In this document: positions 16,221-23,947 of the stretch, piece by piece
Position numbering within the stretch: position 1 is the stretch's first letter
Layout of the letters: the number at the start of each line of letters is the position of its first letter
Assembly: GCA_045538875.1 (NCBI GenBank)
Contig: JAZQEG010000007.1
Coordinates: 1-64,000, forward strand
Direction: 5' to 3'
DNA length: 64,000 bases
From: RGIG4708 sp045538875
GTDB taxonomy: Bacteria > Bacillota > Clostridia > UMGS1810
Notes under the pieces: model-generated
Told to the model about the DNA's origin: nothing
The model's input: only the letters and a program-made list of their open reading frames with translations
The model's database searches: none
Translations under genes and position numbers: made by a program

Positions 16221-17107
16221 TGAACAAATCAGGATTTATTTACTCAAATATGCGTAAATTTCGCGCAAAATATGCTGTGATTGTTGTGCTGTATACAATA
16301 GCGGTTGCTTTGTTTGCATTAGACTCATCAAAATATATTGTCAAAATGATGTTTGGCAGTACACCTCTTGATTTGGAGCAATTTGCCTCAGTGCAAACAC
16401 AAGTGCTGCCCGCAAATTACACAGTGGACAAGCAAAGCGAGGATGCAAGGATATGGGGCAGTGCAGCTCCATCTACCAGCTATTGGCAAGAAAACCGATA
16501 CTATTTTAGCGTAAAAATTGATGATGTTAAAAGCATTGAGGCGGCATACACCGTAGGCGGTGCACCTGTGACATATGAGGTTGACACAGATGCCGACCCC
16601 ATCGCTGTAAAAGCAACATATGCAGTTATTAACGGAATTACAGTGCCTGTTATTATGGAAGCTGACCAAAGCATTTCAAAGGGTGATACCGTTGAGGGCA
16701 TTTTTACAAGGCACTCTCCGCTGATACTTGAAGAGCTTGCAAAAAAATCGGACGGTGAGGATACTGAAATTTGCAGCTACACTCTTGACATACGCGGTAT
16801 AGATATGGGCTCGGAATTCAGCGACTGTGTGCTGCTTACAATGTCGGTGATTTTGCTTGTTTACCTTTTGGCAAAGCTGATTTTGTATTTTGTAAATCCG
16901 CTAAAGCACCCTATGTACGCACAGCTTGATAAATACGGCGAGGCGCAATATGTTGCCGAGGATATTGACAGGGAGGTTGAAAACAATATAACAAACCGCG
17001 AAAAGGACACAATATATACTACCAACTGGATACTTACCAAAAAAAGCTTTAAATACCAAATTGTAAAAAACCATGCAGTTGGCGGAAAATTTAAATATAC
17101 ACCTTAG
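16220..17107 (+). CDS. Unknown membrane protein coupled to rsmI
   Basis: I do not recognise this protein of about 295 residues. It has an N-terminal transmembrane segment (about residues 18-37, YAVIVVLYTIAVALFAL), an extracytoplasmic domain of about 160 residues with several beta-like stretches, a second transmembrane segment (CVLLTMSVILLVYLLAKLILYFV, about 206-228) and a cytoplasmic tail with NPLKHPMYAQLDKYG and an acidic stretch. The ATG at 16220 overlaps the rsmI stop (ATGA) and follows AAGGAGG, so translation is coupled. A GTG one codon earlier is also possible. Its TAG stop is the first three bases of repeat copy C. Topology suggests a signalling or envelope role, but no function can be given. 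Confidence 0.75.
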   Translation: MNKSGFIYSNMRKFRAKYAVIVVLYTIAVALFALDSSKYIVKMMFGSTPLDLEQFASVQTQVLPANYTVDKQSEDARIWGSAAPSTSYWQENRYYFSVKIDDVKSIEAAYTVGGAPVTYEVDTDADPIAVKATYAVINGITVPVIMEADQSISKGDTVEGIFTRHSPLILEELAKKSDGEDTEICSYTLDIRGIDMGSEFSDCVLLTMSVILLVYLLAKLILYFVNPLKHPMYAQLDKYGEAQYVAEDIDREVENNITNREKDTIYTTNWILTKKSFKYQIVKNHAVGGKFKYTP

Positions 17108-17380
17108 CCATTGGAATATTATCCGAACTCCGATTTAAATATATAAAAATTCCTGTAAACTGCGTTAAAATGCTCGCAAATACATCAAGTATTCACTGTG
17201 CTTTTGCCTTGTTTACAACAATTTTTATTATATTTAAATTCTTTGACCTGAAAGACTTGTATTTTTGATAGGTTTCAGTGCGAAAGACGAAGGAAGGCTT
17301 GGCGCCTTTCAAGAATGACAAGCTGAAAAGCACCGAAAATACTGACTTTCAGGCAGGTTCGGATAGTACTTCAATGGCTA
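17105..17380 (+). repeat. TAG...CTA repeat family, copy C, with 24-bp inverted ends
   Basis: The left end (17105-17128, starting TAGCCATTGGAATATTATCC) and right end (17357-17380, starting GTTCGGATAGTACTTCAATG) are reverse complements at 21 of 24 bases. The interior holds a CTGAAA/TTTCAG hairpin (about 17250-17278), an AAGGC/GCCTT hairpin near 17293-17308 and the conserved core (17314-17369). The element starts exactly at the stop codon of the preceding gene. Its right tip fuses into a 30-base palindrome (17365-17394) whose central 16 bases recur in the terminator at 2237-2266. At 276 bp it is the longest copy and has no coding capacity. Confidence 0.7.
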
Positions 17381-17417
17381 GCCATTGGAGTACTGTCTTT
17401 TGGCTAAATTTATTATA

Positions 17418-17463
17418 CAAAAGGGGATGGAGCAAAATGATTTCATTTTGCTCCATCCCCTTG
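17418..17463 (-). terminator. Terminator of the second Na/Pi transporter
   Basis: AAGGGGATGGAGCAAAATGA (17421-17440) pairs perfectly over 20 bases with 17443-17462. On the minus strand it lies 3 bases past the stop codon and is followed by TTGTATAATAAATTT. Confidence 0.85.
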
Positions 17464-17465
17464 TT

Positions 17466-19220
17466 TTAAAGTACATATTTCTTTTTATAATTATTGTAAA
17501 GCGAAACGTAAGAATCCTCACCCGAGCTTTTAAGATGGTTAAGATATTCGTGTGTTTCAAAGCTGCCATGGGCAATTTCTATAAGGCATACGGCAATGTT
17601 TGAGCAATGGTCGGCAACACGTTCAAAGTTGGTGAGCAAATCCGAAAGGATAAAGCCCATTTCCATAGAGCATGTACCACTTTTAAGGCGCACAATGTGA
17701 TTTGCCTTGATTTTGAGCTTGAGCCTGTCGATAACCTGTTCCAGCGGTTCTACACTTTTTGCAATTTCGAGATTACCTGTGTAAAGGGCATCTGTTGCAA
17801 GAGTAAGCACTTCATTAACAGCCGAAGATATAACTTTTAAATCGTTTTGAGCTGCCTCGGAAAAAGCAAGGTCTTTTTCATTTATTTCGGCAAGGGCCTC
17901 GGTAATGTTTACTGCATGGTCCGAAATACGCTCAATGTCACCTATGCAATGAAGCAGTTCTGTAACAATTTTGCTGTCATCTACCGAAATATTGTTTGTA
18001 CCTGCAATTTTTACAAGATATGTGCTGATTTTATCCTCATATGTGTCAACAAGGGCTTCGCTCTTTTGTACAGCTTTTACCACCGAGCCATCAAATTTTG
18101 TAAGGAGCTTTGTGGCATCGTATATGGATTTGCGGGCAATTTGTGCCATATCACATACAAGGTCACGGCATTTTTCTACTGCAAACGAAGGAACCTGAAG
18201 GAATCTATCGTCAAGAGTATCAAACTCAGTTGTTTTTGTATCCTTTGTGCCTTTAACCGATTTGATTGTAAGCTTTTCGATAAGCGAGCAAAATGGTATA
18301 AGAACAACTGTAGAAATTATATTAAACAATGTGTGCACAATAGCAATTGTCATACTTGTTATGTTTGCATCCATAAAGGCAAAATCGAGTGCATAATCAA
18401 GTGCTACAAACACCGAATAAACAATAATTACACCGATGAGTTTTATGTAAAGGCAGGCAAGTGCCACTCTTTTTGCTTCGGTATTGCCTGTGATTGATGA
18501 CAAAATAGGTGTGATTGTTGTGCCTATATTTTGACCCAAAATAATTGGAATTGCAGTAGAATATGGGATTGCTACTGTAAGCGCAAGTGCCTGGAGTATA
18601 CCCACCGATGCGGATGATGACTGGATAATTGCAGTAAGTATTGTACCAACTGCAATACCAAGCACAGGGTTGGAAAACATTATAAGCATTTTGCCAAATG
18701 CCGGGTCGTCCTTAAGCCCTGCCATCGCTCCGCTCATCATATCCATACCAAACATTAAAATTGCAAAGCCCATAAGTATTGCACCGACATCTTTTTTTTT
18801 GTCGGATTTGGCAATCATAGTCATAATTAAGCCTACTGCCATAAGAACAGGTGTAAATGATGCGGGCTTGAATATTTTTACCCAAAAGGTATCACCGCTT
18901 ATGCCACCAAGGCTCAAAAGCCAGGCAGTAACCGTTGTGCCTACGTTTGCACCCATTATTATACCAATGGTTTGTCCAAGCTTCATAATACCTGAGTTGA
19001 CAAAACCAACAAGCATAACAGTTGTTGCAGACGATGACTGAATTACAGCAGTTACAAAAAAGCCAAGCAAAAATCCTTTAAACCTATTTGATGTAAGCTT
19101 TGAGAGCATACTCTCCAGCTTGCCGCCTGCAAGCTTTTTGAGATTGTCACCCATAACCTCCATACCATAAAGGAACAGAGCAAGGCCGCCAAGTAATGTC
19201 AACACAGAAAAGAAATCCAT
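17466..19220 (-). CDS. Second Na+/phosphate cotransporter with PhoU-like tail
   Basis: A 584-residue paralogue of the protein encoded at 6053-7798, similar over its full length: GLALFLYGMEVMGDNLKKLAGGKLE, the two QSSSA boxes (IQSSSATTVMLVGFVNSG, IQSSSASVGILQALAL) and the C-terminal PhoU-like repeats (LLHCIGDIERISDHAVNI, LLTNFERVADHCSNI). The predicted role is sodium-driven phosphate uptake or phosphate homeostasis. Unlike the first copy it has no regulator pair beside it and a strong terminator of its own, so it may be expressed under different conditions. The ATG follows AAGGAGGACAAAAT. Confidence 0.9.
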   Translation of the reverse strand: MDFFSVLTLLGGLALFLYGMEVMGDNLKKLAGGKLESMLSKLTSNRFKGFLLGFFVTAVIQSSSATTVMLVGFVNSGIMKLGQTIGIIMGANVGTTVTAWLLSLGGISGDTFWVKIFKPASFTPVLMAVGLIMTMIAKSDKKKDVGAILMGFAILMFGMDMMSGAMAGLKDDPAFGKMLIMFSNPVLGIAVGTILTAIIQSSSASVGILQALALTVAIPYSTAIPIILGQNIGTTITPILSSITGNTEAKRVALACLYIKLIGVIIVYSVFVALDYALDFAFMDANITSMTIAIVHTLFNIISTVVLIPFCSLIEKLTIKSVKGTKDTKTTEFDTLDDRFLQVPSFAVEKCRDLVCDMAQIARKSIYDATKLLTKFDGSVVKAVQKSEALVDTYEDKISTYLVKIAGTNNISVDDSKIVTELLHCIGDIERISDHAVNITEALAEINEKDLAFSEAAQNDLKVISSAVNEVLTLATDALYTGNLEIAKSVEPLEQVIDRLKLKIKANHIVRLKSGTCSMEMGFILSDLLTNFERVADHCSNIAVCLIEIAHGSFETHEYLNHLKSSGEDSYVSLYNNYKKKYVL

Positions 19221-19379
19221 ATTTTGTCCTCCTTAAAAGGCTTGTTTCATATTCAATCATTATAATTATACTATGAATTGTCACAATTCGCAATATAAAT
19301 TTGTAAAATTATTCATATTTTGCACGAAAATTCAATAAGATATCAAAAGTGGAATATAAAATTCAAGCGAGGTAACTTT

Positions 19380-20651
19380 ATGCAGACAGTACAATTAAAC
19401 TCCGAGGGCGTTTATGTAGAATATTTAACACTTGCCCTTACCCGTGCAGGTTATTTGGAAACAATTTCATCAATATTTGATGCTAATACACAGACGGCGC
19501 TTATAGCTTTTCAAAACGACAACAATTTAACTGCCGATGGGATAGCGGGCACAAATACGTGGCAAGCTTTAATGCCGTATTTGCTCGGGTATCAAACAGT
19601 TACGGCAGCACAGGGCGAAACAATTGCCTCTATTGCAAACAGATTAAACGCAAGTGAGCAGGCTGTGGCAATTGCAAATGGCGACATATCAGGCCCGCTT
19701 ACAGAAGGCCAGCAAATAATTGTTCCATACCGCTTTGATGTGGTGGCAACAAATGTAAATTATACATACGAAATTACCGATATTTTTGCAAATGGAATTG
19801 AGGCAAGGTACCCCGCGGTTACAAGAGAAAGTGCAGGCAAAAGCATTATGGGTAAAGACCTTGTTACTCTTGAGCTTGGCAGCGGCAGCACCGAGGTGTT
19901 TTTTAATGCATCACACCATGCAAACGAGTGGATAACCACCCCCGTTGTGCTAAAATATGTTGAAGATTTGGCAAAAGCTGCAGCATACGGCAGCAGCATT
20001 GCGGGAACTGATGCAACAGCACTTTTGGCAGACAAAAAGCTATATGTTATGCCGCTTGTTAATCCTGACGGAGTTGATTTGGTAAATGGCGGCATACAGG
20101 ATGAATATTTTTTGAATTTAACAAGACAAATATCAGACAGATACCCATCTATTCCTTATCCATCGGGGTGGAAGGCTAACATTGCAGGCACCGACCTCAA
20201 CCTCAACTACCCTGCAGGGTGGATAAAAGCCAGAGAAATAAAATATGCACAAGGCTTTACATCACCCGCACCGAGAGATTATGTTGGCCAGACACCGCTC
20301 AGTGCTCAGGAATCCCGAGCTGTTTATGACTACACTCTTAATCACAGCTTTGCTCTTACAATTTCGTATCATACACAGGGCAATGTTATATACTGGAAGT
20401 TTGCTGATTATCTGCCCGAAAATTCTCTGGAGATTGCAAATGCTCTTGCAAATGCATCGGGGTATATGCTGTCGCTTACTCCTGCAGAATCAAGCTGGGC
20501 AGGATACAAGGACTGGTTTATTTCGTACTACAATTTGCCGGGCTATACTGTTGAAGTGGGCAGAGGCACCAATCCGCTGCCAATATCACAGTTTGACACC
20601 ATATACAACGCCAACCTGCCGCTTATGACAATGGCAATTGAGATGGCATAA
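19380..20651 (+). CDS. M14 peptidase with PG-binding and LysM domains (gamma-D-Glu-diamino acid endopeptidase type)
   Basis: A 423-residue protein. Residues 5-68 form a peptidoglycan-binding repeat (FDANTQTALIAFQNDNNLTADGIAGTNTW), 72-116 a LysM-like domain, and 125-423 a zinc carboxypeptidase M14 domain. Zinc ligands are H180 and E183 (HHANEW) and H331 (ISYHTQG); E392 in YTVEVGRG is the catalytic base. The layout matches endopeptidase I of Lysinibacillus sphaericus, which cuts gamma-D-Glu-diaminopimelate bonds in peptide stems. No signal peptide is visible from the ATG at 19380 (after GCGAGGTAA), as in the spore-associated homologue, so it may act in the sporulating mother cell or recycle muropeptides internally. 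Confidence 0.85.
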   Translation: MQTVQLNSEGVYVEYLTLALTRAGYLETISSIFDANTQTALIAFQNDNNLTADGIAGTNTWQALMPYLLGYQTVTAAQGETIASIANRLNASEQAVAIANGDISGPLTEGQQIIVPYRFDVVATNVNYTYEITDIFANGIEARYPAVTRESAGKSIMGKDLVTLELGSGSTEVFFNASHHANEWITTPVVLKYVEDLAKAAAYGSSIAGTDATALLADKKLYVMPLVNPDGVDLVNGGIQDEYFLNLTRQISDRYPSIPYPSGWKANIAGTDLNLNYPAGWIKAREIKYAQGFTSPAPRDYVGQTPLSAQESRAVYDYTLNHSFALTISYHTQGNVIYWKFADYLPENSLEIANALANASGYMLSLTPAESSWAGYKDWFISYYNLPGYTVEVGRGTNPLPISQFDTIYNANLPLMTMAIEMA

Positions 20652-20655
20652 CTGC

Positions 20656-20700
20656 AAAAATGGATGTAAAAAATCAAAAAGTTTTTACATCCATTTTTTA
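20656..20700 (+). terminator. Terminator of the M14 peptidase gene
   Basis: AAAAATGGATGTAAAAA (20656-20672) pairs with TTTTTACATCCATTTTT (20682-20698), nine-base loop, with a terminal T-run. Confidence 0.9.
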
Positions 20701-20705
20701 TTTGA

Positions 20706-20809
20706 AAGATAGATTTTGTAAAGGGTAGTTTTTAAACGAAATGCTACAATCCGCAGACGAAGTTTGCAACGATTTTGTCATTAACTTTGTCCTTTACAAA
20801 ATCTATCTT
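20706..20809. repeat. 104-bp element bounded by 19-bp perfect inverted repeats
   Basis: AAGATAGATTTTGTAAAGG (20706-20724) and its exact reverse complement (20791-20809) enclose 66 bases. The interior holds a GTAG/CTAC pairing (20725-20747) and a GCAGAC/GTTTGC hairpin with loop GAA (20753-20767), giving a branched, cloverleaf-like fold. The right arm contains the stop codon (CTA, 20803-20805) and last codon of the convergent gene. It could be a tiny MITE, a bidirectional terminator or a structured RNA; the interior arms argue against a simple terminator. Confidence 0.65.
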
Positions 20810-21447
20810 ACTATATATTTTAATATATCCTGCGCTGCATCAAACTGTGCTGCAAGTCTTTTGTCGCTTGCGTTGTCCTCATTAATAACCCTGAGCGCAG
20901 CATATAATCCATTACATTTTACACCATTGTCAGCAAGCCACTTTGAATTGGTTATATCAATACCTATAATTTTGCCGTCAGACGAAGTTACAACCTTGCT
21001 TTTGTCTATGCCAAACAAGTTTGCAATTGGCGAAATGTCTTTAAACATATTATAGCTGTCATACACCTCAAACACCTTTTTGTCTGCAATAATTATTGCA
21101 CCCTCGCCAACTGCCATACGCAGCTGTGCAACCTGTGCAATTTGCGGATCTATCTTCTGGATCCCCGAAAGCCCCGTCTGATATGTTGAAACAGTTACCT
21201 TAACATTGCCGTCACCGTTGGTATCGGGCACAGCACCGCTTTGCTCAAGGCTATTGGCGAGGGTGTATGCTGCATCATAATCAAAACCAATGTCGCTGAT
21301 GCACTCAATAAGAATGTCGTTTTTTATCTCTGTGGCTTTGTTAAACACTGTGTAGCCTATTGCCAGCGCAACAATAATGCCTATTGCAACATATCCCTTG
21401 TAGTAATACCATATATCTGTGAGCTTTAATTTTTGTTTATCTTTCAT
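20803..21447 (-). CDS. Unknown single-pass membrane protein
   Basis: I do not recognise this 214-residue protein. It has a short Lys-rich cytoplasmic start (MKDKQKLKLTDIWYYYKGY), one transmembrane helix (about residues 20-37, VAIGIIVALAIGYTVF) and an extracytoplasmic domain of about 175 residues. That domain contains DTNGDGNVKVT (about residues 76-86), which resembles a calcium-binding EF-hand loop without flanking helices being obvious. It then shows alternating strands and helices reminiscent of a solute-binding fold. The ATG at 21447 follows GAAAGGA. Its last two codons lie inside an inverted repeat. It has no operon partner. Confidence 0.7.
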   Translation of the reverse strand: MKDKQKLKLTDIWYYYKGYVAIGIIVALAIGYTVFNKATEIKNDILIECISDIGFDYDAAYTLANSLEQSGAVPDTNGDGNVKVTVSTYQTGLSGIQKIDPQIAQVAQLRMAVGEGAIIIADKKVFEVYDSYNMFKDISPIANLFGIDKSKVVTSSDGKIIGIDITNSKWLADNGVKCNGLYAALRVINEDNASDKRLAAQFDAAQDILKYIVR

Positions 21448-21533
21448 AATTACAAATCCTTTCGATATGCTATTATGAGTATAACATATTTTTGTTAACA
21501 AATAAAGTATAATTTGTTAACAATGCCGTAAAA

Positions 21534-21571
21534 AAGGGAGTGTAAAAAACTTAGGTTTTTTACACTCCCTT
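21534..21571 (-). terminator. Terminator of rpsF-ssb-rpsR
   Basis: AAGGGAGTGTAAAAAAC and GTTTTTTACACTCCCTT form a 17-bp perfect stem around TTAG, seven bases after the rpsR stop. Confidence 0.92.
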
Positions 21572-21578
21572 AATTTAA

Positions 21579-21815
21579 TTATTCAGCTGTGTATGGGAGC
21601 AATGCAATATGTCTTGCTCTCTTAATAGCAACTGTAAGCTGTCTCTGATGGAGAGCGCAGTTGCCGCTGATTCTTCTTGGAAGAATTTTAGCTCTTTCAG
21701 ATACATATCTTCTGAGCTTTGCTATGTCTTTGTAATCGATTTCTTCAACCTTATCTACGCAAAATGCGCAAACTTTTCTTTTAGGTTTTCTGTGATACTG
21801 TCTTTCTTCAGCCAT
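21579..21815 (-). CDS. rpsR: 30S ribosomal protein S18
   Basis: A 78-residue S18 with the family core KDIAKLRRYVSERAKILPRRISGNCALHQRQLTVAIKRARHIALLPY. It keeps the zinc-type cysteines (KVCAFC near residue 15 and NCALH), the so-called C+ form. S18 pairs with S6 in the small-subunit platform. Third gene of the rpsF-ssb-rpsR operon, 23 bases after ssb, with AAAGGAGG. Confidence 0.97.
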   Translation of the reverse strand: MAEERQYHRKPKRKVCAFCVDKVEEIDYKDIAKLRRYVSERAKILPRRISGNCALHQRQLTVAIKRARHIALLPYTAE

Positions 21816-21838
21816 TGTTATTTACCTCCTTTAATTAA

Positions 21839-22273
21839 TTAAAACGGAAGATCATCGTCAGCTGACGGCATAGCAGCCATAAAGCCGCTGTCCATATCAA
21901 ACGATGGCTCGCTTTGTGCCGCTTGACTTGCTGCACCTGTAGCTGCATCGGATGATGCATTTCTGCTTTCTACAAAGTGTACCTCTTCAACAGAAACTTC
22001 TGTTACATACACTCTTTGTCCGTCTTTCTCGTAGTTACGAGTCTGGATGCTGCCAACCAAACCTACCATACGGCCTTTAGCAAAATATTTTGCCAAAAGC
22101 TCTGCAGACTGTCTCCATGCTACGCAGTTGATAAAGTCTGCCTCATACTCACCCTGAGCATTGCGGAAGCGTCTGTTTACTGCAACAGTAAACGAGCACA
22201 CGCTTACACCGTTTGCGGTGGTTCTAAGTTCAGGGTCTCTGGTCAAGCGACCTACTAACTGTACTTTGTTCAT
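21839..22273 (-). CDS. ssb: Single-stranded DNA-binding protein
   Basis: A 144-residue SSB. The OB fold runs from MNKVQLVGRLTRDPELR to about residue 105 (VCSFTVAVNRRF, FINCVAWRQSAELLAKYFAKGRMVGLVGSIQTR). A short Gln/Ala/Ser linker follows, then the acidic protein-interaction tail DDDLPF. It coats single-stranded DNA and recruits replication and repair proteins. It lies between rpsF and rpsR in the standard Firmicutes order. Confidence 0.96.
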   Translation of the reverse strand: MNKVQLVGRLTRDPELRTTANGVSVCSFTVAVNRRFRNAQGEYEADFINCVAWRQSAELLAKYFAKGRMVGLVGSIQTRNYEKDGQRVYVTEVSVEEVHFVESRNASSDAATGAASQAAQSEPSFDMDSGFMAAMPSADDDLPF

Positions 22274-22286
22274 TACTGCTCACCTC

Positions 22287-22577
22287 TTATTTTCTTACGG
22301 TAATGGTTCTGAGTATTGAGTCTGCAATGTTGTAATTTCTGTCGAGTTCCGAAATAAATTCTGCAACAGATGAGAAATTAATCAAAACATAGTAACCCTC
22401 TGTTTTGTAATCGATTGGGTAAGCAAGCTTACGTTTGCCCCAAGCGTCAACAGACTCAATTGTACCATTAGCTGCAATAAGACCTTTAAACTTTTCAACA
22501 GTAGCTTCAATCTGGTCGTCTGCTAAAGCAGCGTCAATAACAATGATGGTTTCGTACTTGTTAATTACATTTTCCAT
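22287..22577 (-). CDS. rpsF: 30S ribosomal protein S6
   Basis: A 96-residue S6: MENVINKYETIIVIDAAL at the start, the central SVDAWGKRKLAYPIDYKTEGYYVLINF and the C-terminal DRNYNIADSILRTITVRK are typical. It forms a heterodimer with S18 on the 30S platform. First gene of the operon, behind a strong sigma-A promoter with an 80-base leader that includes a GCACGCG/CGTGTGC hairpin (about 22635-22652). Confidence 0.96.
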   Translation of the reverse strand: MENVINKYETIIVIDAALADDQIEATVEKFKGLIAANGTIESVDAWGKRKLAYPIDYKTEGYYVLINFSSVAEFISELDRNYNIADSILRTITVRK

Positions 22578-22658
22578 TATAATGTCACCTCCTATGGACT
22601 ATGGCCTTGACATATTTGCCAAAGCAGGAATAATGCACACGAACACGCGTGCCTTTAT

Positions 22659-22687
22659 ATTATACATAACAAATGTGTGTTTGTCAA
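22659..22687 (-). promoter_or_regulatory. Consensus sigma-A promoter of rpsF-ssb-rpsR
   Basis: On the minus strand TTGACA (22682-22687) and TATAAT (22659-22664), both perfect, are 17 bases apart. A strong promoter suits a ribosomal protein operon. Confidence 0.9.
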
Positions 22688-22720
22688 GAAAAATTTTTGT
22701 TATGTATTATTTGCAAAAAA

Positions 22721-23929
22721 TTAAGACGGATTTTTTAGTTTTTGTTTAACTACCTCTATTGCCGCATCAAGCTGAGTGTCCTGCCCTGCGGGTATAAGTG
22801 CAACCGAGCTGTTTTTCCATTGCTCGCTTAAAGCCACCTCAATATCGGGCGCAATTCCCAATCCGTCTATACATTCACCGCCGGGGGTATAATATTTTGC
22901 CGTTGTCAGCTTAAAGGCAGAGCCGTCGCCAAACTCCACAAGCGACTGAACCACTCCTTTGCCGTAGGTTTTTTCGCCAACAATGGTTGCGCACTTGTGG
23001 TCACGCATTGCCCCCGTGAGCACCTCCGAGGCACTTGCACTCTGCCCGTTTACTATAATGCAGGTGGGCAGGTTTATATAATCCTCATCCGAATTGTACG
23101 GCGTTTCGTTGCCAGCTTTGTCCCTTATTGTGAGTATATTGCCCTCAGGCAGCAGTGTGTCGGCAATTTGCACCACGCTTGTAAGCATTCCGCCAGGATT
23201 GTTGCGAAGGTCTATAATAATGCCTCGCACTTCATTTTTGTTAAGATTCAGCAATTCGCGGTTATACTGAGCAAAGGTGTTTTCGCCAAAATCGGTAATT
23301 TGTATATATCCTATGCCGTTTGCAACCATTTTGCTTGTAACTGTGTTTGCCGAAACAGTTTCGCGCACAAGAGTTACATCAAATTTTTCGCCGCCGCGTT
23401 TAACTGTTATTACAACATCATTGTCGCCCTTGGGTGCATTTACGCCCTTTATTTTGTTGATGGAACTCTGGTAGTTGCTCTCATCTGCAGCCTCACCCTC
23501 TACTGCAACAATAAGGTCTTTTGGCATAAGACCGCTTTTTTGGGCAGGTGAATTTTCAAACACCGACACAATTTCGATTAAATTTGCATCGTTTATAAAC
23601 ACTTCTACCCCTATACCCTGATAGTCGCCTCCCATACTCTCATACATTGCCGAAAGGTTTTTTTCGTTTATATAAGCAGTATAAATATCCTTTGCCCCTG
23701 CTGCATAGCCTGTAAGAGCAAGGTCTTGCATTTGCTGCTCGTCATATTTGTCTATATAATATTTGTCCATCAGCGATTGCATCATCCCGATTTTATCGCT
23801 AAAAGACATATTCCCCGTAGCAAGTCTGATGTTACGGTACAAGCTTTCGCCAAGCGGCGTGAGATAAAAGGCAGTTGTCGCGATAATCGCGACAACTGCA
23901 GTTACAACTATTGGTTTTTTGCTGTTCAT
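22721..23929 (-). CDS. S41-family C-terminal processing protease (CtpA/CtpB type)
   Basis: A 402-residue protein with an N-terminal membrane anchor (residues 7-24). A PDZ domain follows at about residues 98-185 (YQGIGVEVF...VFENSPAQKSGLMPKDLIVAVEG), then an S41 protease domain. The catalytic Ser lies in NGQSASASEV (about residues 296-302) and the Lys in GEKTYGKGVVQ (about K324). Such enzymes cleave extracytoplasmic proteins; CtpB cuts SpoIVFA during sporulation, while others act on cell-wall hydrolase partners. It is the last gene of the leftward run after ftsEX and the EnvC-like hydrolase, so processing of a division hydrolase is a reasonable guess. The rpsF promoter begins 34 bases past its stop. 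Confidence 0.9.
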   Translation of the reverse strand: MNSKKPIVVTAVVAIIATTAFYLTPLGESLYRNIRLATGNMSFSDKIGMMQSLMDKYYIDKYDEQQMQDLALTGYAAGAKDIYTAYINEKNLSAMYESMGGDYQGIGVEVFINDANLIEIVSVFENSPAQKSGLMPKDLIVAVEGEAADESNYQSSINKIKGVNAPKGDNDVVITVKRGGEKFDVTLVRETVSANTVTSKMVANGIGYIQITDFGENTFAQYNRELLNLNKNEVRGIIIDLRNNPGGMLTSVVQIADTLLPEGNILTIRDKAGNETPYNSDEDYINLPTCIIVNGQSASASEVLTGAMRDHKCATIVGEKTYGKGVVQSLVEFGDGSAFKLTTAKYYTPGGECIDGLGIAPDIEVALSEQWKNSSVALIPAGQDTQLDAAIEVVKQKLKNPS

Positions 23930-23947
23930 AAATATGCATCCCCAATT

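Noticed and set aside
133..17394. Integron attC sites or group II intron remnants for the TAG...CTA repeats
   Set aside because: Ends do not fit the attC core pattern (GTTRRRY), and no intron domain V or reverse transcriptase was seen.
17847..18497. 216-residue open frame on the plus strand
   Set aside because: Antisense to the second Na/Pi transporter; shadow frame with atypical Cys/Tyr content.
22578..22658. Known S6:S18 leader RNA before rpsF
   Set aside because: A hairpin exists but the CCG-containing bulge expected for that leader was not found.
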